From the NCBI GenBank assembly GCA_040752855.1, contig JBFMHP010000002.1, positions 17,130-81,129 on the forward strand: a DNA stretch of 64,000 nt, in the 5' to 3' direction. The notes beneath the pieces were generated by a model that was not told where the DNA came from, did not search any database, and was given only the letters and a program-made list of their open reading frames with translations. Position 1 is the stretch's first letter; each line of letters opens with the position of its first letter. This document shows, one piece after another, positions 24,507 through 32,687 of this stretch. The DNA is from JBFMHP01 sp040752855 (GTDB taxonomy: Bacteria > Pseudomonadota > Gammaproteobacteria > RBG-16-57-12). The translations under genes and the position numbers were made by a program.

Positions 24507-26798
24507 CTACGGGGTGCGCTGCGCAAGCGCCTCCGGCGCGGCGGCTGGGGTGAATTGCCGGCATGATTCATTGAAGATATCAGCCAGTTCAAACAGCACC
24601 GCGATCTCGTGGGCATTGGCCACGTCCCGATCCTGTCGGAAGGCGAGCATCATGCCGTTGTGGACCTCCAGATAGAAGGCCTGGTGTTCGACCAAAAACG
24701 CCATGAGTTGCGGCGAGAGATACGGTGTCGGATCGATTCCGCCGGCGCCGTAAACGCGATAGATCTTGCTGAAGTCATCTTTGCGCGGCAACTCGATCTC
24801 GGTGAAGTCGACCAGATAACGCTCCATGTAATGCCCGGGGGCGATCACGAAATCGGGCAAGGCGGTGGTAGGGCAGCGCAGCTTGACGAGGGTATGCCAA
24901 TGCTTGGAATAGTAATCGGGCGCGGCGGTGTGGCTGTAATCGTAAAGCTTTAGTTCACAGCCGTGATAATCGCCCGTCATGACATTGGATTCCTGTTTGT
25001 CGGAACCGCGGCGCAGGTATACAAAGCCCCACTTGTTCAAGGTGCCGGTGGTGACGGGTTGAAAATCGAGCCCGTGTTGTTTGGCGATTTGTTCCATCAT
25101 CTCTTCGCGCTCGGAACGTTTGTGCTTTTCCTTGAGGAGGATTCCGTCTTGAATGCGCGCCGACAAAGAATGGTGCGTAAACTGCAAGAAATTCTCCAGC
25201 CCCTGCATCTCGAAGGCGCGCCCATCGCGCACGCATTCCTCTTGGAATTGATGCAGATATTCCATCGCGGTGTGATCGATGATGCGCCCCGACTCATTGA
25301 CGATCAAGGTGATGCCCGCCTGCGGCGGCAGAGTCGCCAGCAGTTTATCGAGCGGCAAAAGATTGAAGCACACCACGGAGGAGAGCGTGATCTCGCAATG
25401 CGGAGCGCCGTCGCGCTCGCACATCTTGACCTTGATCACCGGCGAGGTGAATAGATTTTTGAGATTGCGCCAGAGCAGCGCGCTTGCTTGGACAAAGCTC
25501 AAACGTCCGGTCAAAACGGCGCGGAACGATGGGGTCAGCAGATAGAGCAGCATAACGACCTCGGCGGCGATGCCAAGCAGAATGCCGGAGAGCAAATCGG
25601 TGCCGAGAATGGCCAGGACCGTGAATACAAAGATGACAATCTGGTCGCGGCCGATCGCATAGGTTTTAGTGAAGACCTTGTACTCGCACAGTTTCCATCC
25701 GACGTAGATCAGGATAGCGGCGATGGCGGCGAGCGGCACCATTGCGATGATGTCCTTGGCGAGAAAAAGAAAGATGATGAGGAACATCGCATTGTAGAAA
25801 TTCGCCCATAAGGTGCGCCCGCCCGCATCGATGTTGGCGCGGCTCTTGATACCGCCCGGGATGATGGTCAGGCCGCCGAAGATGCTCGATAAGGAGTTCG
25901 ACACGCCCATCGCGCGCAAGGTCACGTTCGGATCGGATCGGCGCTGAAACGGATCGATCTTGTCGACCGCCTTGATGGTGGCCAGCGACTCGACTCCGTC
26001 GATCAGCGTGAGCGTGATCACGACGATCAGGACGCCCCACCACAACTCGGGGCGGTTGAACACCTCGCCGAATGCGGGCAGGGTGATGCCGCCTTCCAAG
26101 ATGCTCTCCGGCATCTTGATCAAATATTTCGGGTCGAGATTGAACCATAATCCCAAACCGATGCCGATCAGGGTGACCAATAGCGGAGGCGGAATCTTCC
26201 GCATCCACTGATGGCGCGATTTGTTGAGATAAAACATGAGGAACAAACTCAGCGCGCCGATGACGAAAACATTCCATTGAATTTGCAAAAACGCCTGCGG
26301 CAATTTGCTGAACGAGAGCAGCATGGTCTTCGATGCCGGCAAGATGGCGCCCATCAACGACGGGATTTGTTTGATGATGATAATCAAACCGATCGCGGCG
26401 AGCATGGCCTCGACCACGGTCACCGGCAGGAAGATGGCATAACGCCCCATCTTGAAAAAGGCGAGCAGGATTTGCAGCAATCCGGTGAGACAGATCGCCA
26501 CCAGCAGCAGCGGATAGCCCGCCGCCAGATCGCCGCCGCCCAACAGCAGCATGCCCGAGAGCAAGGCCGGCGCCAAGCCGGCGGCCGGGCCGCTGATCGT
26601 GACATAAGCGCCGCCGAGAAAGGGAAAAATCAGCCCGGCGATGATCGCCGAGATCAAGCCGGTGACGGCGGGCGCGCCTGAGGCGATGGCGATCCCAAGT
26701 GACAGCGGCAAGGAGACCAGCGCCACCTGCAATCCTGCGAGCAAGTCGTATCGCCAGTGCTTCAGCCCTGCTATGCCATTTTGCGGAATTTCGGTCAT
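24507..26798 (-). CDS. SulP-family anion (sulfate/bicarbonate) transporter with extra C-terminal domain
   Basis: 763 residues from ATG 26798, which has GGAG upstream; an earlier in-frame ATG at 26816 lacks one. The N-terminal 430 residues are a SulP membrane domain (ISGPAAGLAPAL, DGVESLATIKAVDKIDPF, GGIKSRANIDAGGRT). A STAS-like domain follows to about residue 560 (AGITLIVNESGRIIDHTAMEYL). The last ~200 residues (from about HGLDFQPVTTG) form a soluble domain not usual for SulP and not recognised. Being next to a carboxysome locus, bicarbonate uptake is a good guess. Sulfate is the alternative. Confidence 0.82.
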   Translation of the reverse strand: MTEIPQNGIAGLKHWRYDLLAGLQVALVSLPLSLGIAIASGAPAVTGLISAIIAGLIFPFLGGAYVTISGPAAGLAPALLSGMLLLGGGDLAAGYPLLLVAICLTGLLQILLAFFKMGRYAIFLPVTVVEAMLAAIGLIIIIKQIPSLMGAILPASKTMLLSFSKLPQAFLQIQWNVFVIGALSLFLMFYLNKSRHQWMRKIPPPLLVTLIGIGLGLWFNLDPKYLIKMPESILEGGITLPAFGEVFNRPELWWGVLIVVITLTLIDGVESLATIKAVDKIDPFQRRSDPNVTLRAMGVSNSLSSIFGGLTIIPGGIKSRANIDAGGRTLWANFYNAMFLIIFLFLAKDIIAMVPLAAIAAILIYVGWKLCEYKVFTKTYAIGRDQIVIFVFTVLAILGTDLLSGILLGIAAEVVMLLYLLTPSFRAVLTGRLSFVQASALLWRNLKNLFTSPVIKVKMCERDGAPHCEITLSSVVCFNLLPLDKLLATLPPQAGITLIVNESGRIIDHTAMEYLHQFQEECVRDGRAFEMQGLENFLQFTHHSLSARIQDGILLKEKHKRSEREEMMEQIAKQHGLDFQPVTTGTLNKWGFVYLRRGSDKQESNVMTGDYHGCELKLYDYSHTAAPDYYSKHWHTLVKLRCPTTALPDFVIAPGHYMERYLVDFTEIELPRKDDFSKIYRVYGAGGIDPTPYLSPQLMAFLVEHQAFYLEVHNGMMLAFRQDRDVANAHEIAVLFELADIFNESCRQFTPAAAPEALAQRTP

Positions 26799-26888
26799 CG
26801 GCTTGCTCCAATACATAGTGCGCGTGCGCGTTGGTTAATGCGCGTCGAGGATTCGTGACGCAGGAGGTCTTGAACCCTAAACACAACT

Positions 26889-27041
26889 TGTTAGCAGCTT
26901 GCTGAAAACTGGATTTTTAGTCCCTTCTCCCACAGGGAGAAGGTAGGGATGAGGGGATATAATCAGGCGGTTACAGTACATTTATCCCCTCACCCCGGCC
27001 CTCTCCCTGAGGGAGAGGGAGTTTCCAGCAGGCTGTTAGTT
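26889..27041. mobile_element. MITE-like palindromic element
   Basis: About 153 bases with inverted ends: TTAGCAGCTTGCTGAAAACT at the left and, read on the other strand, CTAACAGCCTGCTGGAAACT at the right (17 of 20 match). Inside, CCCTTCTCCCACAGGGAGAA and CCCTCTCCCTGAGGGAGAGG form further hairpins. It carries no open frame. A half copy lies at 28425-28480. The rest of 26799-27136 shows no gene. Confidence 0.7.
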
Positions 27042-27136
27042 CACTGGAGCAGAAGCATTGTTATTTTTATGAAGCGCCAAAGACGCCATGCGCGGTCAAA
27101 GAAGACGGCATGGTAGGAAGCTTATAGAAATTTCGA

Positions 27137-27171
27137 AATGGTGTTCATCGATATATTCAATGAACACCATT
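27137..27171. terminator. Perfect 12-bp inverted repeat
   Basis: AATGGTGTTCAT (27137-27148) pairs exactly with ATGAACACCATT (27160-27171) around an 11-base loop. No T-run follows on either strand, so it may be an operator or stem-loop rather than a terminator. Bases 27172-27287 hold nothing recognisable. Confidence 0.4.
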
Positions 27172-27287
27172 GCCTATCATGAATACCAGCAGCGCGCGGT
27201 GATATACGAGAGGCAAAGGTGTTTGCCAATGCTGGGCGCGGTGAAAATGACCCAGCATTTGTGGCAGTAACAACTACGGCTGATGGG

Positions 27288-27365
27288 CTAGGAGTCTGCG
27301 CGACAGAAAGAAACGCTGCGCAAAAGTGGGAGAGCGAGGCGTTTTTCTGCCGCGCAGACTCCTAG
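27288..27365. repeat. Long hairpin/REP-like element downstream of mcdB-like gene
   Basis: Two 22-base arms, CTAGGAGTCTGCGCGACAGA... at 27288-27309 and its complement at 27344-27365, differ at one position. They surround a 34-base loop that contains AACGCTGCGC and GAGCGAGGCGT. It starts about 20 bases past the stop of the minus-strand McdB-like gene, so it can act as that transcript's 3' stem-loop. It may be a member of a dispersed repeat family. Confidence 0.6.
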
Positions 27366-27384
27366 GCCGAGATATGAGATGTCG

Positions 27385-27540
27385 TCAATCCGGCCACACG
27401 CGTCGTGCGGGCAGCGGTTTGATTGGGGGCTCTGATTCAGCGGGTTTGGCGGGCGGAACGGCGGGCTTGGCAGGTGCTGCTTGCTGTTGTTTGGTTTCGC
27501 GCACCGAGGCGGCGAGCTTGTCTCCCAAAGTGGATTTCAT
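27385..27540 (-). CDS. mcdB: McdB-like small disordered protein
   Basis: A 51-residue protein whose ATG overlaps the stop of the upstream ParA/McdA gene (ATGA). It is low in complexity: a basic start (MKSTLGDKLAASVRETK), a Gln/Ala/Pro-rich middle (PAKPAVPPAKPAES) and the end LPARRVWPD. The last six residues RRVWPD are identical to the end of a second small protein at 36266-36445 beside the cso genes. Alpha-carboxysome McdB proteins are small, disordered and carry a conserved C-terminal Trp, and they link cargo to the nucleoid-bound McdA ATPase. Position, overlap and the W near the end support that role. Confidence 0.72.
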   Translation of the reverse strand: MKSTLGDKLAASVRETKQQQAAPAKPAVPPAKPAESEPPIKPLPARRVWPD

Positions 27541-28402
27541 ATTTGCAATAACTCCTCGATGATTGAATTGATTTCCTCGGCGGCGGGCTCGCCGCGTTTG
27601 CCGAGGCAGTACACGCTGGCGCCTTCGATCGCGGAAGTACGATAGACGGCGCGGCGGCGCAGCACGCTGCTGAGTGACGGAATGTCAAACTCCGCCAACG
27701 CCTGTTGCNNNNNNNNNNNNNNNNNNNNNNNNNNNNNNNNNNNNNNNNNNNNNNNNNNNNNNNNNNNNNNNNNNNNNNNNNNNNNNNNNNNNNNNNNNNN
27801 NNNNNNNNGGCGGGCTCGCCGCGTTTGCCGAGGCAGTACACGCTGGCGCCTTCGATCGCGGAAGTACGATAGACGGCGCGGCGGCGCAGCACGCTGCTGA
27901 GTGACGGAATGTCAAACTCCGCCAACGCCTGTTGCATGGCGCGCGATAACGCGTTGCGCGGTTCGACCTGGGTTACCACGATAAAGGCTTGCAGCTGGGG
28001 CTTGCCTTGCTTGATTTGCTCGATGGCCTCGGCCAGGCGGACGCTGGCCCACAAATCAATCGGGGACGGCTGCACCGGGATCAAAACGGTGTCGGCGGCG
28101 GACATCGCCTGCCGGGTGGTGTCGGTTTCCAGCGTCGGCGGGCAATCGATCACGACGTATTGATAATCGTGGCGGAAGCGGGTTACCTCGCGCGCCAGAT
28201 TGCCGGCCACGGTGATTACCGATAATGGAAAGGGGCGTTCATCGGGGGCCAATCCTGCCCATTGTCCGGCCGATCCTTGCGGGTCGGCGTCGACGAGCAA
28301 GGTGCGCCCGTGTTTCGCCAGCCCGGCGGCAAGGTTCATGCTGAGCGTGGTCTTGCCCGTGCCGCCTTTCTGATTGGAGATTGCGATTACGCGTGCTGAC
28401 AT
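27537..28402 (-). CDS. mcdA: ParA-type ATPase, McdA-like carboxysome positioning protein (gene interrupted by assembly gap)
   Basis: Starts MSARVIAISNQKGGTGKTT with the deviant Walker A, followed by LLVDADPQGSAGQW and YVVIDCPPTLETDTTR, the ParA/MinD pattern. As written, the frame is broken by 100 N plus a duplicated 127-base segment. Removing one copy and the N run takes away 227 bases and leaves 639, an intact frame for 212 residues ending EEINSIIEELLQI. The gene is divergent from the Rubisco operon and coupled to a small McdB-like gene, so it should be McdA, which spaces carboxysomes over the nucleoid. A general ParA partitioning role is less likely given these neighbours. Confidence 0.85.
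27582..27935. other. Scaffold gap with duplicated 127-bp contig ends
   Basis: Bases 27582-27708 and 27809-27935 are identical 127-base copies on either side of exactly 100 N (27709-27808). An overlap of 127 is a common largest k-mer in short-read assemblers and 100 N is a standard filler. The sequence is therefore almost certainly one continuous stretch. Any reading frame crossing it as written is an artefact. Confidence 0.95.
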
Positions 28403-28424
28403 GGCAATGATCCAATAGCGTGCT

Positions 28425-28480
28425 GGTTTTAATCCCTTCTCCTACAGGGAGAGGGAGTTTTTCAGCAGCCTGCTAAATGA
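28425..28480. mobile_element. Half copy of the MITE-like element
   Basis: CCCTTCTCCTACAGGGAGAGGGAG followed by TTTTTCAGCAGCCTGCTAA repeats the right half of 26889-27041. The left terminus is missing. It lies 23 bases upstream of the mcdA start codon, inside the divergent mcdA-cbbL control region. Confidence 0.6.
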
Positions 28481-28589
28481 GTCGTGATTTCAAACGGGCG
28501 CACACATAAGCGGCGTCACCCTTCGGGCGAATGATGCATCCGCGCATCTAGTATATGCACGAAAGCATAAAGACTTTGCAGAAAATAGT

Positions 28590-28608
28590 TCATTGAAACA
28601 ATCAATGA
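28590..28608. promoter_or_regulatory. Candidate LysR/CbbR operator between mcdA and cbbL
   Basis: TCATTG AAACAAT CAATGA is a perfect 6-base inverted repeat of the T-N11-A kind used by LysR regulators. CbbR, encoded at 38010, is the obvious candidate. The rest of 28403-28856 (454 bases) holds a half MITE, this site and the box at 28695, but no convincing gene. A 73-codon frame at 28628-28849 has no family features. Confidence 0.45.
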
Positions 28609-28694
28609 TCATGGTCTCGATCTGCGAATGCTATCAATGCTGGCGTGCGTCTGCATCACGCGAGTGCATCGATCATCGTCAATGGCGCCGATCG

Positions 28695-28713
28695 ATAACA
28701 ACGATTGGCATCG
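28695..28713 (+). promoter_or_regulatory. Conserved box upstream of cbbL (shared with sbtA)
   Basis: ATAACAACGATTGGCATCG occurs here, 144 bases before cbbL, and again as ATAACATCAATTGGCATCG at 36495-36513 before sbtA (17 of 19 identical). Sharing between the two CO2-fixation promoters suggests a common regulator, most simply CbbR. Confidence 0.5.
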
Positions 28714-28856
28714 CTGCAGGTTTCGCGCTATTGAGCGCGCGCCGCATCGAGAATCATCGATGAAGAACATTCAAACTATCGATTGGTTTTGGCTTTGCGC
28801 CGCCTTTAGTCTTGTTCGTGAGGATTTCACACAACCGCAGCAGGAGTGAACTGACT

Positions 28857-30269
28857 ATGGCAAAGAAATATGATGCTGGTGTAAAAGAGTACCGCGATCT
28901 GTATTGGACCCCGGACTATGTTCCGCTCGATACCGATTTGCTGGCGTGTTTCAAAGTAACCCCGCAGGAAGGGGTTCCGCGTGAAGAGGCTGCCGCTGCT
29001 GTTGCGGCCGAGTCTTCCACCGGTACCTGGAGTACCGTGTGGTCGGAATTGCTGACCGACATGGAATACTACAAGGGTCGCGCCTATCGTATCGAAGATG
29101 TGCCGGGTGATAAAGAGTGCTTCTATGCATTCATCGCCTACCCGCTCGATCTGTTCGAAGAGGGTTCCATTGTAAACGTGCTGACCTCATTGGTCGGTAA
29201 CGTGTTCGGCTTCAAGGCCGTTAAGCACCTGCGTCTGGAAGATATCCGCTTCCCGATCGCCTTCGTCAAGACTTGCATGGGTCCGCCCAACGGTATCCAG
29301 GTCGAGCGCGACCGTCTGAACAAGTACGGCCGTCCGCTGCTGGGTTGCACCATCAAACCGAAGCTGGGTCTGTCCGCCAAGAACTACGGTCGCGCCGTAT
29401 ATGAGTGTCTGCGCGGCGGTCTGGATCTGACCAAGGACGACGAAAACGTCAACTCGCAGCCGTTCATGCGCTGGCAGAACCGTTTCGAGTTCGTCGCCAT
29501 GGCGGTGGAAAAGGCGCAGGCCGAAACCGGTGAGACCAAGGGTCACTATCTCAACGTTACAGCCAACACCCCGGAAGAAATGTACGAGCGTGCGCAGTTC
29601 GCCAAGGATCTTGGTCAGCCGATCATCATGCACGACTTCCTCACCGGCGGCTTCACCGCCAACACCGGTCTGGCCAAGTGGTGCCGCAAGAACGGCATGA
29701 TGTTGCACATCCACCGCGCGATGCACGCCGTAATCGACCGTCATCCGAAGCACGGTATCCACTTCCGCGTACTGGCCAAGTGTTTGCGTCTGTCCGGTGG
29801 TGATCACCTCCACACCGGTACCGTCGTAGGTAAGCTGGAAGGCGATCGCGCCTCCACCTTGGGTTACGTCGATCTGCTGCGTGAGTCCTTCATTCCTGAA
29901 GATCGCCGTCGCGGCATCTTCTTCGATCAAGATTGGGGCTCAATGCCTGGTGTCTTCGCGGTGGCCTCCGGCGGTATCCACGTCTGGCACATGCCGGCGC
30001 TGCTGAACATCTTCGGCGATGATTCCGTGCTGCAATTCGGTGGTGGTACTCAGGGTCACCCGTGGGGCAACGCCGCTGGCGCGGCCGCCAACCGTGTGGC
30101 ACTCGAAGCGTGCGTCAAGGCCCGCAACGAAGGCCGTGAGCTTGAGCGCGAAAGTAAGGAGATCCTGACCGGCGCGGCCAAGAACAGCCCCGAGTTGGCG
30201 ATCGCGATGGAGACTTGGAAAGAGATCAAGTTCGAATTCGAAACCGTTGACAAGCTCGACGTGGCTTGA
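28857..30269 (+). CDS. cbbL: Ribulose-bisphosphate carboxylase large subunit, form IA
   Basis: Fixes CO2 onto ribulose 1,5-bisphosphate in the carboxysome. 470 residues from ATG 28857, with AGGAG upstream (CAGCAGGAGTGAACTGACT spacing). The carbamylated Lys lies in GGLDLTKDDENVNSQPF; the loop 6 and phosphate sites are in LHIHRAMHAVIDRH, SGGDHLHTGTVVGKLEGD and QFGGGTQGHPWGNAAGA. First gene of a cso operon, hence the carboxysomal subtype. Codon usage is strongly biased (GGT/CGT), as expected for very high expression. Confidence 0.98.
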   Translation: MAKKYDAGVKEYRDLYWTPDYVPLDTDLLACFKVTPQEGVPREEAAAAVAAESSTGTWSTVWSELLTDMEYYKGRAYRIEDVPGDKECFYAFIAYPLDLFEEGSIVNVLTSLVGNVFGFKAVKHLRLEDIRFPIAFVKTCMGPPNGIQVERDRLNKYGRPLLGCTIKPKLGLSAKNYGRAVYECLRGGLDLTKDDENVNSQPFMRWQNRFEFVAMAVEKAQAETGETKGHYLNVTANTPEEMYERAQFAKDLGQPIIMHDFLTGGFTANTGLAKWCRKNGMMLHIHRAMHAVIDRHPKHGIHFRVLAKCLRLSGGDHLHTGTVVGKLEGDRASTLGYVDLLRESFIPEDRRRGIFFDQDWGSMPGVFAVASGGIHVWHMPALLNIFGDDSVLQFGGGTQGHPWGNAAGAAANRVALEACVKARNEGRELERESKEILTGAAKNSPELAIAMETWKEIKFEFETVDKLDVA

Positions 30270-30303
30270 GTTCACAACCAGACATCGAGATTAGGAGATA
30301 GAA

Positions 30304-30651
30304 ATGAAAGCTACTTCGCAAATGGGTGACTACCGCACCGCGCAGACCCTGGAAACCTTTTCCTTCCTGCCGCAACTGACGCAGGAAGAGATCTATGACC
30401 AGATCAGCTTCATGCTGAGCCAGGGATTGACGCCGGCGATCGAGCACGAAGATCCCGCGCAAGCCACCAACCACTACTGGACCATGTGGAAGCTGCCCTT
30501 CTTCGGCGAGAAGGACCTGGGCAACGTCGTGGCGGAACTGGAGGCGTGTCACCGCGCTTATCCGAACCACCACGTGCGTCTGCTCGGCTACGACAACTAC
30601 ACCCAGAGTCAGGGCGTGTGCTTCGTCGTCTACCGCGGCAAGGCGTGGTAA
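30304..30651 (+). CDS. cbbS: Ribulose-bisphosphate carboxylase small subunit, carboxysomal
   Basis: 115 residues, beginning MKATSQMGDYRTAQTLETFSFLP and containing HYWTMWKLPFFGE and FVVYRGKAW, typical of form IA small subunits. It caps the CbbL octamer and with CbbL creates the binding site for CsoS2. AGGAG precedes the start at the expected distance. Confidence 0.97.
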   Translation: MKATSQMGDYRTAQTLETFSFLPQLTQEEIYDQISFMLSQGLTPAIEHEDPAQATNHYWTMWKLPFFGEKDLGNVVAELEACHRAYPNHHVRLLGYDNYTQSQGVCFVVYRGKAW

Positions 30652-30658
30652 GGCAGCT

Positions 30659-30684
30659 GGCCGTGGCGTGCGAGCGCCACGGCC
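30659..30684 (+). terminator. Stem-loop between cbbS and csoS2
   Basis: GGCCGTGGCG and CGCCACGGCC pair perfectly (10 bp) around the loop TGCGAG. No T-run follows, so it is better seen as a partial terminator or RNA-stabilising structure. It would keep cbbLS transcripts more abundant than downstream shell mRNAs. Confidence 0.65.
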
Positions 30685-30720
30685 GACCAGGATTCGTCAG
30701 TCATTGAGGTGATAACAGCT

Positions 30721-32586
30721 ATGGCTAATCAAGATCTGTCAGGGCGCTCGGCGGCCCGCGCTCGGCGCAACGCCCAGGTCCAAGGCAAGGCGGCGCTGCC
30801 GGCTAAGTCGAGCGTGACGTACACCGCGCCCGCCCCGAGCGCCAAGCCGGCGAACAGCGGCGCGGCCACGTCCGGCGCCGTCAGCGCGAACAGCGGTCGC
30901 GATGCCTCGCGCGCGCGTCGCCAGGCCTTGTCGCAGCGCGGCAAGACCGGAGCGGCTTCGAATGATCGTCAGCGCACGGCGCAAACCCTGCGCTGCGCGC
31001 AAGCAACGGCGCCGGAGAAAAAGGACTGCGGCTGTGGCTGCAATGGCCGAGGTGACTGCGGCGATGCAGCAACGACTCAAGTGCGCGCATCGGCACCGGT
31101 TGCCTCGAAGGCGGCCTCAGCGTCGCGGCGCAACGAAGTTAAAACCGTCGTGGCCACGAATGCCGGTCGTCTCAACTCGCGCATGCGGCGCCAGGCGTTG
31201 TCAGCGCACGGCAAGACCGGCGCCGACGCCTACCGCAAAGGCGCCAGCGCGGCACAACTGGTGCGCCAGCAAAATCCGGAGATCTCCGGCCGTGACTTGG
31301 CGCGCACCGTGCGCACTCAGCGCAGCACCAACGGTGCGATCGGCGCGACGCGTTCACAGCCGGCGGGCCGTCGCCGCCCGGAGCGTCCCAGCAACGCGGT
31401 GAGCGGGACCAAGGTCGCGCACAGCGCGAAGACCACGGGTGATGAGACCGGTCTGTGTCGCACGATTACCGGCACGGAATATTTCTCGAGCGACGTGTTC
31501 ACCGAATTCTGCCAAACGGACACCCCGCGCGCACCGCGCAAGGTGGAGACCACCGAGACACTGCGCGGCGGCAAGGTGACCAGCGGCGGCAAGGTCGGAC
31601 GCAGCAGCAAGGTCACGGGCGACGAGCGCGGCAGCTGCCGCACCGTCACCGGCAGCGAGTATGTCGGGCGCGAACAGTTCGACGACTTCTGCGCGACCAA
31701 GCCGGAACCCGGCAGCGCCAAGGTCAGCTTCTCGCAGACCACGCGCGGCCAGATCGTCTCGGGCAGCAAGCCGGCGCGCGCGCGCCAGGTCACTGGCAAC
31801 GAAGCCGGCACCTGCAAGGCGGTTACTGGCACGCCATATGCCGGCGTCGAGCAATACAGCGAGTACTGCGAGGCGGGCGCGGCGCAACAGGCGGCGGCAC
31901 GCAGTCAACGCCTCGTCGGCGGCAATGTCGGCCGCGAGATCACCGGCCTGCAGCCGGGTTTTGCCGGGCTGACCGGTGCCGGGAAGGGCGCCTGTCGCGC
32001 CATCAGCGGCACGGCGTATACCGGGGCGTCGCAGCAGGCGGAGGTGTGCGCGACAGCGCCCGCGCAGATCGGCGAGTCCGATTTCCCGCAGCCGCTCGGT
32101 GGCGAGACGTGGGGCGAGTTCAGCATCGTTCCGCCGAGCCACGCCAGTCAGCAACAGGGACGTGCGAGCAATGTCACAGGCACGCGCTATGAGCAAGGGC
32201 GGATCAGCGGTACGTTCGCGATGGGCGAGGGCAAGATCACCGGCACCGAGCAGTTTCGCTTCGGTGAAGGCAAGGCCCGCGCAGCAGCATCAAGCGCGCC
32301 CGCAGCGCAAGAGAGTGCCAAGAGTTCACGCATCACCGGCGAAGGCATCGATACCGGATTGAAGATCACCGGTGATGACTGGAACCGCGGCGACCGCGTT
32401 ACCGGCACGGAAGGCACCTCGGCCGTGCGGCGCAATCCGACTCGGCGTGGCCCGATCAGCGCCATGCCGGCCGCAGCGCCCAAGCGCAAGGAAGAGGTTG
32501 TGCGCAGCGATACCAAGGTGACCGGCAGCGCCGGCACCACCGAGAAAGGAGCCCCGGTGACGGTATCGGGTGGAGCCCGAGGCTAA
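30721..32586 (+). CDS. csoS2: Carboxysome assembly scaffold CsoS2 (short form)
   Basis: Intrinsically disordered scaffold that ties Rubisco to the shell. ATG 30721 gives 621 residues, shorter than many CsoS2 proteins. N-terminal Rubisco-binding repeats are seen near residues 6 (RSAARARRNAQ), 57 (GRDASRARRQAL) and 147 (GRLNSRMRRQAL). A Cys-rich patch DCGCGCNGRGDCGD is near 102-115. Four middle repeats follow with the pattern VTG(D/N)E..G.CR..TGT.Y and paired Cys. The C-terminal region has KITGTEQFRFG and RITGEGIDTGLKITGDDW, the shell-anchoring end. No obvious slippery site was found by eye. Confidence 0.95.
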   Translation: MANQDLSGRSAARARRNAQVQGKAALPAKSSVTYTAPAPSAKPANSGAATSGAVSANSGRDASRARRQALSQRGKTGAASNDRQRTAQTLRCAQATAPEKKDCGCGCNGRGDCGDAATTQVRASAPVASKAASASRRNEVKTVVATNAGRLNSRMRRQALSAHGKTGADAYRKGASAAQLVRQQNPEISGRDLARTVRTQRSTNGAIGATRSQPAGRRRPERPSNAVSGTKVAHSAKTTGDETGLCRTITGTEYFSSDVFTEFCQTDTPRAPRKVETTETLRGGKVTSGGKVGRSSKVTGDERGSCRTVTGSEYVGREQFDDFCATKPEPGSAKVSFSQTTRGQIVSGSKPARARQVTGNEAGTCKAVTGTPYAGVEQYSEYCEAGAAQQAAARSQRLVGGNVGREITGLQPGFAGLTGAGKGACRAISGTAYTGASQQAEVCATAPAQIGESDFPQPLGGETWGEFSIVPPSHASQQQGRASNVTGTRYEQGRISGTFAMGEGKITGTEQFRFGEGKARAAASSAPAAQESAKSSRITGEGIDTGLKITGDDWNRGDRVTGTEGTSAVRRNPTRRGPISAMPAAAPKRKEEVVRSDTKVTGSAGTTEKGAPVTVSGGARG

Positions 32587-32610
32587 GAGTTTCACTGTGA
32601 GTGTGAGGTT

Positions 32611-32639
32611 TGGCCGGCGTTGCCAACGCGCGCCGGCCA
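32611..32639 (+). terminator. Terminator-like stem-loop between csoS2 and csoSCA
   Basis: TGGCCGGCG (32611-32619) pairs exactly with CGCCGGCCA (32631-32639), then GTTTT follows. It has the form of a leaky intrinsic terminator that would lower expression of the minor shell proteins. Confidence 0.7.
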
Positions 32640-32687
32640 GTTTTAAAGACGAGAGTCAACGAGATTCAGCGAGAACGGATCACGACC

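Noticed and set aside
27088..27270. A 60-codon frame between the SulP gene and the mcdAB pair
   Set aside because: It runs straight through a perfect inverted repeat and has no support from motifs or neighbours.
27674..27904. Frames that cross the N run
   Set aside because: They exist only because of the assembly gap and the duplicated 127 bases.
27582..27935. A 127-base direct repeat as a mobile-element target duplication
   Set aside because: Exact identity, the length of 127 and the 100 N between the copies point to a scaffold join.
28628..28849. A 73-codon frame upstream of cbbL
   Set aside because: No ribosome site or family feature; it runs through the regulatory region that holds the CbbR-like sites.
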